Source of the DNA: Flammeovirga yaeyamensis
GTDB taxonomy: Bacteria; Bacteroidota; Bacteroidia; Cytophagales; Flammeovirgaceae
Reading direction: 5' to 3'
NCBI RefSeq assembly: GCF_018736045.1
Contig: NZ_CP076132.1
Span: 4,015,501 to 4,079,500, forward strand
DNA: 64,000 nucleotides
Shown here: in pieces, positions 10,036-19,169 of the stretch
Position numbering within the stretch: the first letter of the stretch is position 1
Layout of the letters: each line of letters opens with the position of its first letter
Position numbers and translations under genes: made by a program
The notes under the pieces: generated by a model
What the model was told of the DNA's origin: nothing
What the model saw: the letters and a program-made list of their open reading frames with translations, nothing else
Databases searched by the model: none

Positions 10036-11397
10036 ATGAAAAAATTCATCCTATTCATCTTCTTCGCAGCAACGGTATCCTCATGTTCATTGATTGATAT
10101 CGATCCGGACAACGTGGTGTCTTCGGAGAAAGCATTTGATAATGTAGAATATTATCAACAAGCACTGACAAAAGTGTATTATGATATGACAGTGCCTACA
10201 AATAATATCTCTGCCACAGATTATGCAACTGACGATTTTACGAATGTTATTCAAGGTTATGCACCTATGAATTACTTCATCTATTTGTGGGATTATCAAT
10301 CACGACCTCAACCATCACTTTGGACCACACAATACCAAATGATCGCACGAACTAATGTGATTATTGATAATTATGAAGTTGTTCCTGCCAATAATGATAG
10401 AGAACAAGCGATAAAAGATCAAGTATATGCTCAAGCAGAAGCGTTAAGAGCTTTCTTCTTCTTTAATTTAACCGAAATCTATGCTCCGCATTATGATGGT
10501 TCTAACGGAAACGAATTAGCTATTCCATTAAAATTAAAGTTAGACCGAGAATACCTTCCTCAATCGACTCTTGATGAAGTGTTCGATCAAATTGATAAAG
10601 ATTTAGCTGATGCAGAAGCCAAGCTAAAAGGATTTACTCCTACAACTGCAGATGCTCCCTATGTATTTGGTCTTGATGCAGTGAAAGCTTTAAAAGCAAG
10701 AATTGCTTTATACAAGGGTGATTTACAAACTGCCAGTGATTATTCAAAAGACTTTACCAATATCGAATTATTAGATTCAGCTGATTATTGGATGTTGTGG
10801 GCGGATCAATTTGGTTCAAAAAATAAAGAAGTCATCTTCATGACACACAACTTATCTGATACGGATCAAGGGACATTGATTGATTATCATAATCAGTATG
10901 AAACCAATAATGTAATGATTGATCAAAATTTCTTTGCGAGTATGGACTTTAACGATATCAGAAAGGGAAGTCAATATATTGATCCGACCACAAGAAGACC
11001 TCAGAAGTACCTGTATGTAGCTGATCAAAATAATGCTACTGAAACACGTATGTTGAACTATAAGTATTTCAGATTGGCAGAACAATATTTGATTTATGCA
11101 GAAGCAAATTTATCAAGTAATAAGTCCGAAGCACTAAAAGTATTTAACAAACTAAGAGTGGCAAGAGGAGAAACTGAAGTTACAGAAAGTAATTTTGATA
11201 AACATTTCATTCTTTCAGAACGAAGAAAAGAGTTCTTCCAAGAAGGCTTAAGATTCTACGATTTAAAACGACTATCAAAAGAATTAAACTTAGTAGTAAA
11301 AAGAAATAGTGGAGCTCAACTTGCTCCTGGAGATGCTAAATACACTTTTGATATTCCAATTGAAGAAACCAACTCTAATCCGTACATCAATGAATAA
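10036..11397 (+). CDS. SusD/RagB family nutrient-binding outer-membrane lipoprotein
   Basis: A 453-residue surface lipoprotein: signal peptide with lipobox VSSC at residue 17, then the SusD N-terminal signature (DIDPDNVVSSEKAF), TPR-like helices (QAEALRAFFFFNLTEIYA is the hallmark of this family, about residues 135-152) and the C-terminal signature ERRKEFFQEGLRFYDLKR. It closes the barrel of the preceding SusC. The 3' end overlaps the next gene by 8 bases (ATG at 11390 before the TAA at 11395), suggesting translational coupling. Confidence 0.95.
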   Translation: MKKFILFIFFAATVSSCSLIDIDPDNVVSSEKAFDNVEYYQQALTKVYYDMTVPTNNISATDYATDDFTNVIQGYAPMNYFIYLWDYQSRPQPSLWTTQYQMIARTNVIIDNYEVVPANNDREQAIKDQVYAQAEALRAFFFFNLTEIYAPHYDGSNGNELAIPLKLKLDREYLPQSTLDEVFDQIDKDLADAEAKLKGFTPTTADAPYVFGLDAVKALKARIALYKGDLQTASDYSKDFTNIELLDSADYWMLWADQFGSKNKEVIFMTHNLSDTDQGTLIDYHNQYETNNVMIDQNFFASMDFNDIRKGSQYIDPTTRRPQKYLYVADQNNATETRMLNYKYFRLAEQYLIYAEANLSSNKSEALKVFNKLRVARGETEVTESNFDKHFILSERRKEFFQEGLRFYDLKRLSKELNLVVKRNSGAQLAPGDAKYTFDIPIEETNSNPYINE

Positions 11398-11875
11398 CAT
11401 GAAATATTTATATCTCGCACTGATTACCATGTTCTTTTATTCTTGTAATGATATGGTATCAAAAGATAAGTTCTACACTGGAGATCCTTTTGTGAGTTTA
11501 AGTGGAGATCAAGAAACGCTTACATTATCTAAAGACACCACTAAGGAAATTAGAGTGGAACACATGGATAGTATTTCGATCAGTACTCCAATTGATAAAC
11601 CACTTACTGTGACTTTAAAAGTAGACTCTACTAGCTATGGAACAGTTGGGGTAGATTACGAAGTTCAAACAGATGTGAAAATCGCTGCTGGTAGTAGCTA
11701 TGGTTATTATAAGGTAACTGCTAAGGCTATTGATCCTGATGAAATTAGTAAAACAAATCTAATTCTCTACATCGATCAGGTAGATCAACCTAATATAATA
11801 CCGGGTCTGATGGGTAATAAAAAGAACAATGAAGATAGACGTCCCCGTCTTAAAACATATCTATTCAAATATTAA
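11390..11875 (+). CDS. SusD-associated lipoprotein (beta-sandwich type), family uncertain
   Basis: The product has a lipoprotein signal (MKYLYLALITMFFYSC) and a short mature part of about 140 residues with beta-strand-rich sequence (LTVTLKVDSTSYGTVGVDYEVQ), resembling Calx-beta or DUF4843-like accessory lipoproteins that often follow susD. The open frame extends upstream to 11309, but the signal peptide shows that translation starts at ATG 11390 or ATG 11399; the former overlaps the susD stop. As a surface lipoprotein of the same operon it probably helps ligand capture. The exact family is not established. Confidence 0.75.
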   Translation: MNNMKYLYLALITMFFYSCNDMVSKDKFYTGDPFVSLSGDQETLTLSKDTTKEIRVEHMDSISISTPIDKPLTVTLKVDSTSYGTVGVDYEVQTDVKIAAGSSYGYYKVTAKAIDPDEISKTNLILYIDQVDQPNIIPGLMGNKKNNEDRRPRLKTYLFKY

Positions 11876-11898
11876 ATCAATCTAAATTCAACAAACAA

Positions 11899-12687
11899 AT
11901 GAAAAAATTTAATTTATTATCGCTTTTATTCGCTGCTTTTTTAGCAATAGCAGTTTCATCATGTAGCTCAGATGACAAAGATGTTACACCTGAGGTAGAA
12001 AAACCTGATACTGAGAATCCAGATACAGAAAAACCACCTCTAACTGAAGAAGAAATTCAAGAACAAACAAGACAAGAATTGGCAGCAACTTCTGATTCTA
12101 TCTTTAAAGCAATGGTAGAAGATGATTGGAAACTAGTAGAGTTCGTTCCTTCTGATGAATTATTAGTCGCTAAGGAAAGTGACCAAGCAGGTACTAATGC
12201 TTTTGCTAATACTAAAATCTTAAAGGCAAAAGCAGTTCAACCTAAAGACTTCACTTTGTCTTTTACTAAAGAAGGCGATCACTATGATGTTTCTGTAAAT
12301 ATCCCTGCAGAGGGCGATGATTTATATAACCTAATCTTAGATTATCAAAATACATTATATCCTGATTTTGCTGATTTAGGATTCCTTGTATTACCTCAAG
12401 AAGAGTTGATGGCTGATGCTAAATCTGCATTGGCAGGCCCATTTGCAGCTGAAGGTTTAGATGTTGACGAAATCAGTGATGCTGATACTGGAATGATCAT
12501 TTTTACTGTTAAACAAAATGATGTATCTGAATTATCTTACACTGATATGTTATTAAATTATTCAAAAGTACTAAAAGACAATGCGGATAGAATTTTCTTT
12601 AATGAAGAAGGTCAACTAATTGTTGAAAATACTGATAATATATACGGAACTGGTGCATCTCACTACGTATTCAAAAAAGCTGAGTAA
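11899..12687 (+). CDS. Acidic surface-exposed lipoprotein, last gene of the M16-SusCD operon
   Basis: A 262-residue lipoprotein with lipobox AVSSC (Cys22) followed at once by SSDDKD, an acidic stretch of the kind known in Bacteroidota as a lipoprotein export signal to the cell surface. A Pro/Glu/Asp-rich linker follows (about residues 32-55, with the repeated phrase EKPDTENPDTEKP), then a mixed alpha/beta domain I do not recognise. It starts 23 bases after the previous stop and is followed by a strong terminator, so it closes the operon. A ligand-binding or protease-related role is guesswork. Confidence 0.75.
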   Translation: MKKFNLLSLLFAAFLAIAVSSCSSDDKDVTPEVEKPDTENPDTEKPPLTEEEIQEQTRQELAATSDSIFKAMVEDDWKLVEFVPSDELLVAKESDQAGTNAFANTKILKAKAVQPKDFTLSFTKEGDHYDVSVNIPAEGDDLYNLILDYQNTLYPDFADLGFLVLPQEELMADAKSALAGPFAAEGLDVDEISDADTGMIIFTVKQNDVSELSYTDMLLNYSKVLKDNADRIFFNEEGQLIVENTDNIYGTGASHYVFKKAE

Positions 12688-12714
12688 TCAGTACAAACAT
12701 AAGGTTAACACACA

Positions 12715-12746
12715 AAAGGCTGATGGAAATTTTTCCACCAGCCTTT
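12715..12746. terminator. Bidirectional terminator between the M16-SusCD operon and the sulfatase gene
   Basis: A 15-bp stem (AAAGGCTGATGGAAA paired with TTTCCACCAGCCTTT, one G-T wobble) with a 2-base loop lies between two convergent genes. A- and T-rich ends flank it on both sides, so it can serve both strands. Confidence 0.8.
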
Positions 12747-12750
12747 CTTA

Positions 12751-14139
12751 TTATTTTGACAATTGCTCTACTCTTCTATTGTATGGGTGTCCTAACCAAC
12801 GATTGGCTGGTAACTTGCTATCCCAACGATGAAATGTTTCCAACATCTCATTAAAGATTTCTTTTTCTTGATCCGCCAAATTGTTTTGTTCGTTTGGATC
12901 AATTTTTAAATTGAAAAGTTGAACGCCTAAGTCTTTTTCTCTTTTATTAAATGCAATTTTATAATCACCTTGTCTGAAAGCAAAGTCTTTTACTCTTCTA
13001 AAGTACAATTGCTCGTGTGGTCTTCCTTCTTTATCTCCATTGATGAAAGGAATAAGGTTGACACCATCAAAGCCAATTTCAGCTCCATTCTCATGTACAC
13101 CTAAAACTCCACAAACAGTAGGAACAATATCCAATGTACTTACAGGATCGTTAAAGACCGTTCCACCCATCACATTTTTAGGCCAACTGATAATGTAAGG
13201 TACTTTAATACCTCCTTCGTAAGTATCGCCTTTCCATCCTCTTAAACCGCCAGTTCTAGACATTCTGCCTTGTTCACTTGCAGGAGATCCGTTATCAGCA
13301 ACAAAAATAATGATGGTGTTCTCGTAGATTCCTTCTTCTTTTAAAGCCTCAACGATACGACCAATACCATCATCCATCGCTAAAGTCATTCCTGAGAAAA
13401 GACGACGTTCTTCTTCTTCAATATGTCCTAAACGATCGATGTACTTTTGAGGTACTTGCCACGGATAATGCACTGCGTTATAAGATACATAAGAGAAAAA
13501 CGGACGGTCTTTGTTCTTTTTGATAAAGTTTACCGTTTCATCAGTAAATACTTCTGTTGTGTAACCTTCATAGTCGACCATTTCTTTATTTCTGAAGATC
13601 GGCCAAAAATCTCTATTCTTCGTAAATTCTTTTTCCGCTCTGTAATAGTCATGAGAACCATTTAAGAAACCATAGAATTCGTCGAATCCTCTTTCGTTTG
13701 GTCTTAAATGATCGTCTAAACCAAGGTGCCACTTACCTACTAACTGAGTGGTATAACCTTGCTCTTTTAGTAATTCAGCCATCATTGGTTGTGTAGTAGG
13801 AATACCTAAACTGTCCAACTCTCCAGTTATCCATTTTTCCTCTGGGATATTGGCTCCATATCCGAAACGTTGTTGGTATACACCTGTCATCATTCCTGAA
13901 CGAGAAGGACCACATACCGAAGCGGTTACGTAACCCTGATTAAACTGAATTCCTGATTTCGCCAACAGATCAATATTTGGTGTTCTGATATCATTGGCTC
14001 CCAAGTAACCTGCATCTCCCATTCCCATGTCGTCTGCAACAATTAGAATGACATTGGGTTTATCAATTTCTTTTTTTTGATCCGTTTTCATGCAAGAAAA
14101 AAGCATGAGAAAAGGGATCGCCATTACATATTTAAACAT
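12751..14139 (-). CDS. Sulfatase (formylglycine-dependent, lipoprotein)
   Basis: A 462-residue S1-family sulfatase. The lipobox LFSC (Cys16) suggests an outer-membrane or periplasmic lipoprotein. The metal site PNVILIVADDMG (Asp36, Asp37) and the activation motif CGPSR at residues 76-80 are present; the Cys76 would be converted to formylglycine. Further conserved blocks are GKWHLG and VADNGSP. It removes sulfate esters from glycans or small molecules; the S1 subfamily and substrate cannot be named from sequence alone. It is the third gene of susC-susD-sulfatase (25-base gap after susD), so its substrate is probably a sulfated, likely algal, polysaccharide. No anaerobic or FGly-generating maturase gene lies in the window. 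Confidence 0.93.
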   Translation of the reverse strand: MFKYVMAIPFLMLFSCMKTDQKKEIDKPNVILIVADDMGMGDAGYLGANDIRTPNIDLLAKSGIQFNQGYVTASVCGPSRSGMMTGVYQQRFGYGANIPEEKWITGELDSLGIPTTQPMMAELLKEQGYTTQLVGKWHLGLDDHLRPNERGFDEFYGFLNGSHDYYRAEKEFTKNRDFWPIFRNKEMVDYEGYTTEVFTDETVNFIKKNKDRPFFSYVSYNAVHYPWQVPQKYIDRLGHIEEEERRLFSGMTLAMDDGIGRIVEALKEEGIYENTIIIFVADNGSPASEQGRMSRTGGLRGWKGDTYEGGIKVPYIISWPKNVMGGTVFNDPVSTLDIVPTVCGVLGVHENGAEIGFDGVNLIPFINGDKEGRPHEQLYFRRVKDFAFRQGDYKIAFNKREKDLGVQLFNLKIDPNEQNNLADQEKEIFNEMLETFHRWDSKLPANRWLGHPYNRRVEQLSK

Positions 14140-14164
14140 TAGGATGTTATTTATTATTTAAAAC

Positions 14165-15646
14165 TTACTCTGTTGCGTCTTCTCTCCAAATTGGATTTAG
14201 ATCTAACTGACCTAAAGGAATTGGATAGAATTCGTGTTGTCCTTCTACAAAACCTGGAAGTAAATCTTTTGCTTTATTCCATCTTACAAGATCGTAGAAA
14301 CGGTCGCCCCATTCCATTGAAAGTTCTGCATATCTCTCGTCCATAACATCTTGCATTGTGGCACCAGAAATCGGATCTAATTTGGCTCTAGTTCTTACTT
14401 TATTTAATGGAGTGTCTCCACTTTGACCTAACATGATTTTAGCTTCTGCATTCATCAATAGAACATCTGCATATCTTAAAACAATAACGTTGTTATTCAC
14501 ACCATATTCAGGTCTACCTGTAGTATTATGCTCTTCTGGAGAATACACTTTACCATTATAATGTGCTTTATTTCCGTCTAAATATGCCGGTTGGAATAAT
14601 GGAATCATTTCGCCTGCTGGCGTTTCTACACCTGATTCTAGAACTGCGACATCAAATCGAACCGACTCTTGTCTTTTATTCATAAATTCGATGTACTCTT
14701 GTTTTAGTAAACAGAATCCCCAACCTGGATACACACCATCTCTATATGATTGGTGCCTAAACCATATTGTTGCTGCTACTTGTGGTCCATTGTCCGCTCC
14801 AAAATCTGAGAATTGTAACTCAAATAACGATTCTTTACTTAGGTTACCTGGCTGTTTAAACAAGTTGTAGTAATCCTCATAAAGTTCGAATCCGCCTTTA
14901 TTGATAATCTCATCAGTTAACTGTTGAGCAGTTGTATAATCCTTTTGGTATAAAGCTAATTTCGCTTTTAACATCATGGCAGTGTATTTAGTTACTGCAC
15001 CAGGATAATCACCTCTTTCGTCAGGACGGATAGCTGGTAAATGTGCAATTGCGTAATCCAATTCTTCATGAATCATTGTTCTTACCGTTTCCACCTTTTT
15101 CTTTGGTACATTCAGACCATATAAGTTACTTGGATCGATAATCGGAATCTCTCCAAACATATTACTTAATAAGAAATAAAAATAGGCTCTATAAAATCTT
15201 ATTTCGGCTTCATAACTATCAGCTAAATCTCTTTCTTCGTCTGTAGTTAAAAACTCTCTGTAGTTATCAAGAAGTATTTTATTTTCGTGTGTCTTAACAA
15301 TTACCTGATACCAAGCTGTCCATGCATTATTTAATGCGAAGTATCCTGATACACCATTATAATCAAAAGTTTCAGCTTGATAAAATGCATATTGATCGTT
15401 CAAATTACTTCCACCTTTCGTAACATTATCAGCTCTTACATTAATAAGAGGCCATAATTCCCATTGTGTTAATCTCTCTCTTGTAATAGCTGATACACCT
15501 ACTACAGTACTGTACATATTTTCTGTTCTTGAGAAATCTATTTCGTCTGATGGAACCGTTCCTTCAGGTAAAATATCTAGCCATTGTGTACATGATGAGA
15601 AAAGTACAGCAAAAACTAAAACGATGCTTTTATTTAATTTTTTCAT
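14165..15646 (-). CDS. SusD/RagB family glycan-binding lipoprotein
   Basis: A 493-residue SusD homologue with lipobox LFSSC (Cys19), the N-terminal signature QWLDILPEGTVPSDE, the TPR-helix hallmark YEAEIRFYRAYFYFLLSNMFGE (quoted partly: RFYRAYFYFLLSNMFGE) and C-terminal AELSMEWGDRFYDLVRW. It pairs with the SusC encoded 10 bases upstream. Together they would bind and import oligosaccharides released from a sulfated glycan. Confidence 0.95.
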   Translation of the reverse strand: MKKLNKSIVLVFAVLFSSCTQWLDILPEGTVPSDEIDFSRTENMYSTVVGVSAITRERLTQWELWPLINVRADNVTKGGSNLNDQYAFYQAETFDYNGVSGYFALNNAWTAWYQVIVKTHENKILLDNYREFLTTDEERDLADSYEAEIRFYRAYFYFLLSNMFGEIPIIDPSNLYGLNVPKKKVETVRTMIHEELDYAIAHLPAIRPDERGDYPGAVTKYTAMMLKAKLALYQKDYTTAQQLTDEIINKGGFELYEDYYNLFKQPGNLSKESLFELQFSDFGADNGPQVAATIWFRHQSYRDGVYPGWGFCLLKQEYIEFMNKRQESVRFDVAVLESGVETPAGEMIPLFQPAYLDGNKAHYNGKVYSPEEHNTTGRPEYGVNNNVIVLRYADVLLMNAEAKIMLGQSGDTPLNKVRTRAKLDPISGATMQDVMDERYAELSMEWGDRFYDLVRWNKAKDLLPGFVEGQHEFYPIPLGQLDLNPIWREDATE

Positions 15647-15656
15647 TACTGTTGTC

Positions 15657-18600
15657 TTAGAAATTTACTTTTAAACCAAGTGAATAAACTGCTGCAATTG
15701 GGTGCATATCATAATCAATACCGTTTCCTACTTCTGGAGTAAATCCGTTTGTATGAAAATGAGTATATGGTCTATCTGCATTTAGGTAAATTTGCATTCC
15801 TTGTAATTTCATCTTTTCGGCAGTTTGTTGAGGTAAATCATAGCTAAAACGGATGTTCTGGATTCTGAAATAAGAACCATCTTCTATATAAAAGTCTGTA
15901 AATCTACCTGTGTTCCAGGGGTTAAATAAACCTTCTGCTGATGGATATTTATTCGTAGGATTCTCTGGTGACCAAAGGTTAGTGGCTAAATCTCTATCGA
16001 TATTATTGATAGGGTTTTTGTTGACTTCTCCTCTCTTCATGTTAAGAATATCTACACCACTTACTCCTTGGAATACAACGCCAAGCCCCCAATTCTTATA
16101 GTTCAAATTGATGTTGAACCCATATGACCAATTTGGGTGGTAGTTTCCTAAAATTTGCCTATCCTCATCATCAATTACCCCATCACCGTTTGTATCTACA
16201 AATCTGAAATCACCTGGTTTTAAACCATTTGCCTTAGCGATATCACACGCTTCTATTTCTGCTTGATTTTGATAAACTCCATCTGTTTTCCAACCAAAGA
16301 AAGAATACATTGGCATTCCAACTGTTGAGATCTGACGGAACTCTGGACTATTATGGAATAAATATGGCTGATCTCCTAAATCGATCACACTGTTTCTAAG
16401 GTAAGTCGCATTGGCACCAACAGAGTATCTTAATTTACCAATCTTATCACTCCAATTGACCATAAACTCAATACCTGAATTTCTGACAGAACCAGTGTTT
16501 TCTCTAACTGTTTGGCTTGTAAAATTCTTTTGGTTATGAACTGCCATGTTCTTAGTATCTCTTCTGAAGTAATCTACTTCAACATCTAAACGGTAATCCA
16601 ATAGTTTTACATCAATACCTACGTTTGTTTCTTCAACCAATTCCCATCCTAAGTGAGAGAACAAGGTGTTGTTCAACATACCTGGCACAAACTGACCATT
16701 GTAAATTGCAGACTGATTTATACCTCCACTTTCTACCGCTGCAACACCTCTATTAGCATCAATTTTATCATTACCTAATAGACCCCAACTAGCACGAACT
16801 TTCAAAAAGTCAATTGGTGTATTTGCCGACTTTAGAAATTCCTCGTTAGAGATGACCCAACCTGCACCAATCGATGGGAAATAACCCCATTTATCTTGGT
16901 ATTTAGAACTACCATCCGCACGCATTGTAAGCGATAGTAAATACTTTTCGTCGTAATTATAGCTCATTCTAGAGAATGCAGATACACCTCTATCTCGTCT
17001 GCCTTCCTCTGTACCTCTAAATGAGTTAAGATCACCGTTCGTAATGTAGTAGTATTCTTCTCTTCCCTCTGGAACATCACTAATACCTACAGATAGCTTT
17101 CTTCTTGTTTCTTCTCTTACTGAAAAACCACCCATGATAGAGAAATGATGATTTCCTAATTCTTTTGAATATGTTGCCGTGTTATCCCAAATATAATTTG
17201 AGTTCCATTGGTTGTATTTATCCAGTTGAGACAATGGATTTTGGATATCACCATGCACAAATGCTGGAGTGTATTTTCTACCTCTATCGAAGCCCATATC
17301 CATACTTAGTGCTGAACGAAGCGATAGATCTAAGATAGGTTTGTACTCAGCAGTAAACGAAGGTAATATACGTGTATATTTTGTTCTGTCATTACTGTGG
17401 TAATCTGACATTGCCATTGGGTTGGCATAGTAAGAATGGTATCCTAAGTGATGAGGATTCGCATATCTACCAGGAAAGTCTCCATTATCCACACCATCTT
17501 TTTCATATACAGGATAAATTGGTGCCGCACGGAATGCATCCGACCAAGCCGTTATATGATCTTTCTGACGAAATTCATTCGTGATCATCAAGTTGGTTCC
17601 TAATTTGAATTTCTCCGTTAATTTGAAATCAACTTTAGAACGTACACTTAGTCTTTCATAGAAACCACCTGCGTTCATTGTACTTTCTTGATTAAAGTAG
17701 TTTACACCAAAAGAGTAGGTAGTATTCTCAAAACCTCCATTTAAACTGACACCATGATTTTGGATGCTTGCAAAGTTGTTGACTAATTCGTTATACCAAT
17801 CAGTATCTGTCGATGGATTTCCGTTATGACTTCCATAATGTTCCATCGATTTAGTCAATAACATCTCGAAATCTTTATCACCTGATGCTCTCAAAAGGTT
17901 AGCATATTGTTCCGTATTGGCCATTTTCATGGTTTGCTGTACATGTTGTACACCATAGTAACCATCGTAAGTTACTCTCATTTTTTGGTCCTCAGAACCA
18001 CTCTTAGTAGTGATGATCACTACACCATTCGCTGCTCTTACACCATAGATAGCTGCTGCAGAGGCATCTTTTAGAATGGACATCGATTCAATATCATTCG
18101 GGTTAATAAAGTTGATATCCTCCAAGAACATTCCATCTACAACATAAAGTGGACTTGCATCTCCTAAAGATCCAACACCTCTAATCCTAACGGATGGTCC
18201 TTCGCCTGGCACACCACTATTAACAATGTTTACACCAGGAACTTTACCTTGGATAGCACTCATTGCAGAAGAAGTATTCATGGATGTAATTTCCTCGCTA
18301 GACACCGTTGTAATTGGAGAGGTTAAATCTTGGGATTTAGCTTCTCCGTAACCAATAACAACCAATTCATCCAATTCACTTGCTTTTGGCATTAGTAGAA
18401 CATTGATTTCTTTTTGTGTTCCTACGGTGATGGTCTGAGATTCCATACCGATATAAGAAAAAATCAGTTCAGCATCTGCATTTAAAGGACCAATTTGATA
18501 CCTTCCCTCAAGGTCTGTAATGGCACCTTCAGACGTACCATTAATTTTGATGTTTACACCAGGCAATCCCATATTGGACTCATCGGTTACCTGACCTTTT

Positions 18601-18677
18601 ACTAGATGTTGTGCGTAGGTGGTGACACCCATACAGCACATTAAAAAGACAAAAATTAGTGTAGTTTTATTTAGCAT
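15657..18677 (-). CDS. SusC/RagA family TonB-linked outer-membrane transporter (PUL)
   Basis: A 1006-residue SusC: signal peptide ending TTYAQ, a carboxypeptidase-like domain (about 25-100), TonB box region DELVVIGYGEAK, plug domain with VVDGMFLEDINFINPNDIES and LKDASAAAIYGVRAANGV (canonical for the family), then the barrel. It is the first gene of the susC-susD-sulfatase operon and is divergent from the first regulator gene across a 492-base gap. An energised porin for glycan oligomers is the expected function. Confidence 0.95.
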   Translation of the reverse strand: MLNKTTLIFVFLMCCMGVTTYAQHLVKGQVTDESNMGLPGVNIKINGTSEGAITDLEGRYQIGPLNADAELIFSYIGMESQTITVGTQKEINVLLMPKASELDELVVIGYGEAKSQDLTSPITTVSSEEITSMNTSSAMSAIQGKVPGVNIVNSGVPGEGPSVRIRGVGSLGDASPLYVVDGMFLEDINFINPNDIESMSILKDASAAAIYGVRAANGVVIITTKSGSEDQKMRVTYDGYYGVQHVQQTMKMANTEQYANLLRASGDKDFEMLLTKSMEHYGSHNGNPSTDTDWYNELVNNFASIQNHGVSLNGGFENTTYSFGVNYFNQESTMNAGGFYERLSVRSKVDFKLTEKFKLGTNLMITNEFRQKDHITAWSDAFRAAPIYPVYEKDGVDNGDFPGRYANPHHLGYHSYYANPMAMSDYHSNDRTKYTRILPSFTAEYKPILDLSLRSALSMDMGFDRGRKYTPAFVHGDIQNPLSQLDKYNQWNSNYIWDNTATYSKELGNHHFSIMGGFSVREETRRKLSVGISDVPEGREEYYYITNGDLNSFRGTEEGRRDRGVSAFSRMSYNYDEKYLLSLTMRADGSSKYQDKWGYFPSIGAGWVISNEEFLKSANTPIDFLKVRASWGLLGNDKIDANRGVAAVESGGINQSAIYNGQFVPGMLNNTLFSHLGWELVEETNVGIDVKLLDYRLDVEVDYFRRDTKNMAVHNQKNFTSQTVRENTGSVRNSGIEFMVNWSDKIGKLRYSVGANATYLRNSVIDLGDQPYLFHNSPEFRQISTVGMPMYSFFGWKTDGVYQNQAEIEACDIAKANGLKPGDFRFVDTNGDGVIDDEDRQILGNYHPNWSYGFNINLNYKNWGLGVVFQGVSGVDILNMKRGEVNKNPINNIDRDLATNLWSPENPTNKYPSAEGLFNPWNTGRFTDFYIEDGSYFRIQNIRFSYDLPQQTAEKMKLQGMQIYLNADRPYTHFHTNGFTPEVGNGIDYDMHPIAAVYSLGLKVNF

Positions 18678-18936
18678 TGAAGTAATTTTAATTAACTAAA
18701 AATTAAACCAAATATCCATTGATTACATTCGGGCATAGTTGGTAATTCATTCATTTCGGTTACCCGATAACTGTTGTATCAACATTTAAATTGTACTGCA
18801 ATATCAGTAGCTAAAAGGGTTATTTAAACTTTCTCCCTACTACATCATTACATCATTTTCTCATCACGTTTAACTAGCTTATTATCAATACGTTTACTCT
18901 TTTCCTATCATCGCTAAAGATAAAATGAAATAAAAA

Positions 18937-18956
18937 TGATGAGGTGAAACTCATCA
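18937..18956. promoter_or_regulatory. Inverted repeat TGATGAG-N6-CTCATCA, candidate operator
   Basis: A perfect 7-bp dyad with a 6-base spacer lies between the divergent susC and regulator genes. Its symmetry and spacing fit binding by a dimeric LuxR-type or similar HTH protein, such as the two regulators encoded next door. No T-run follows, so a terminator is unlikely. Confidence 0.4.
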
Positions 18957-19058
18957 AAATCTTATCATCGTCTACATCCTTTAGTTAATGACTACTATAA
19001 TCACACTACTCTTAAGTAAGTTTAAGTGTTTCTCTCCGAGAATCCTTTAAAAAATATG

Positions 19059-19066
19059 TAGTTTTG
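19059..19066 (+). promoter_or_regulatory. -7 promoter element TAGTTTTG for the first regulator
   Basis: Matches the Bacteroidota -7 consensus TAnnTTTG. It lies about 104 bases before the ATG at 19170. No TTTG is present at the ideal -33 distance, so only half of the promoter is supported. Confidence 0.4.
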
Positions 19067-19169
19067 TCACAAGAACTACAGTCTTTTAATTGCTATTGTC
19101 CATAAAAAACTAAAAATCTCTACTACTAATTAAGGGCAAGCAATTATTCAAGCATATTGGATAAGAAAA

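Larger units (their letters stand above)
18678..19169. promoter_or_regulatory. Divergent regulatory region of the PUL (susC / regulator)
   Basis: This 492-base gap has no ORF. It holds a 7-bp inverted repeat at 18937-18956, a possible dyad of GGTAA (18741-18745) with TTACC (18760-18764), and a -7 element for the regulator at 19059-19066. Promoters for susC must also lie here, but I saw no exact TAnnTTTG on the minus strand; the nearest is GATATTTG close to the susC start. Confidence 0.5.
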
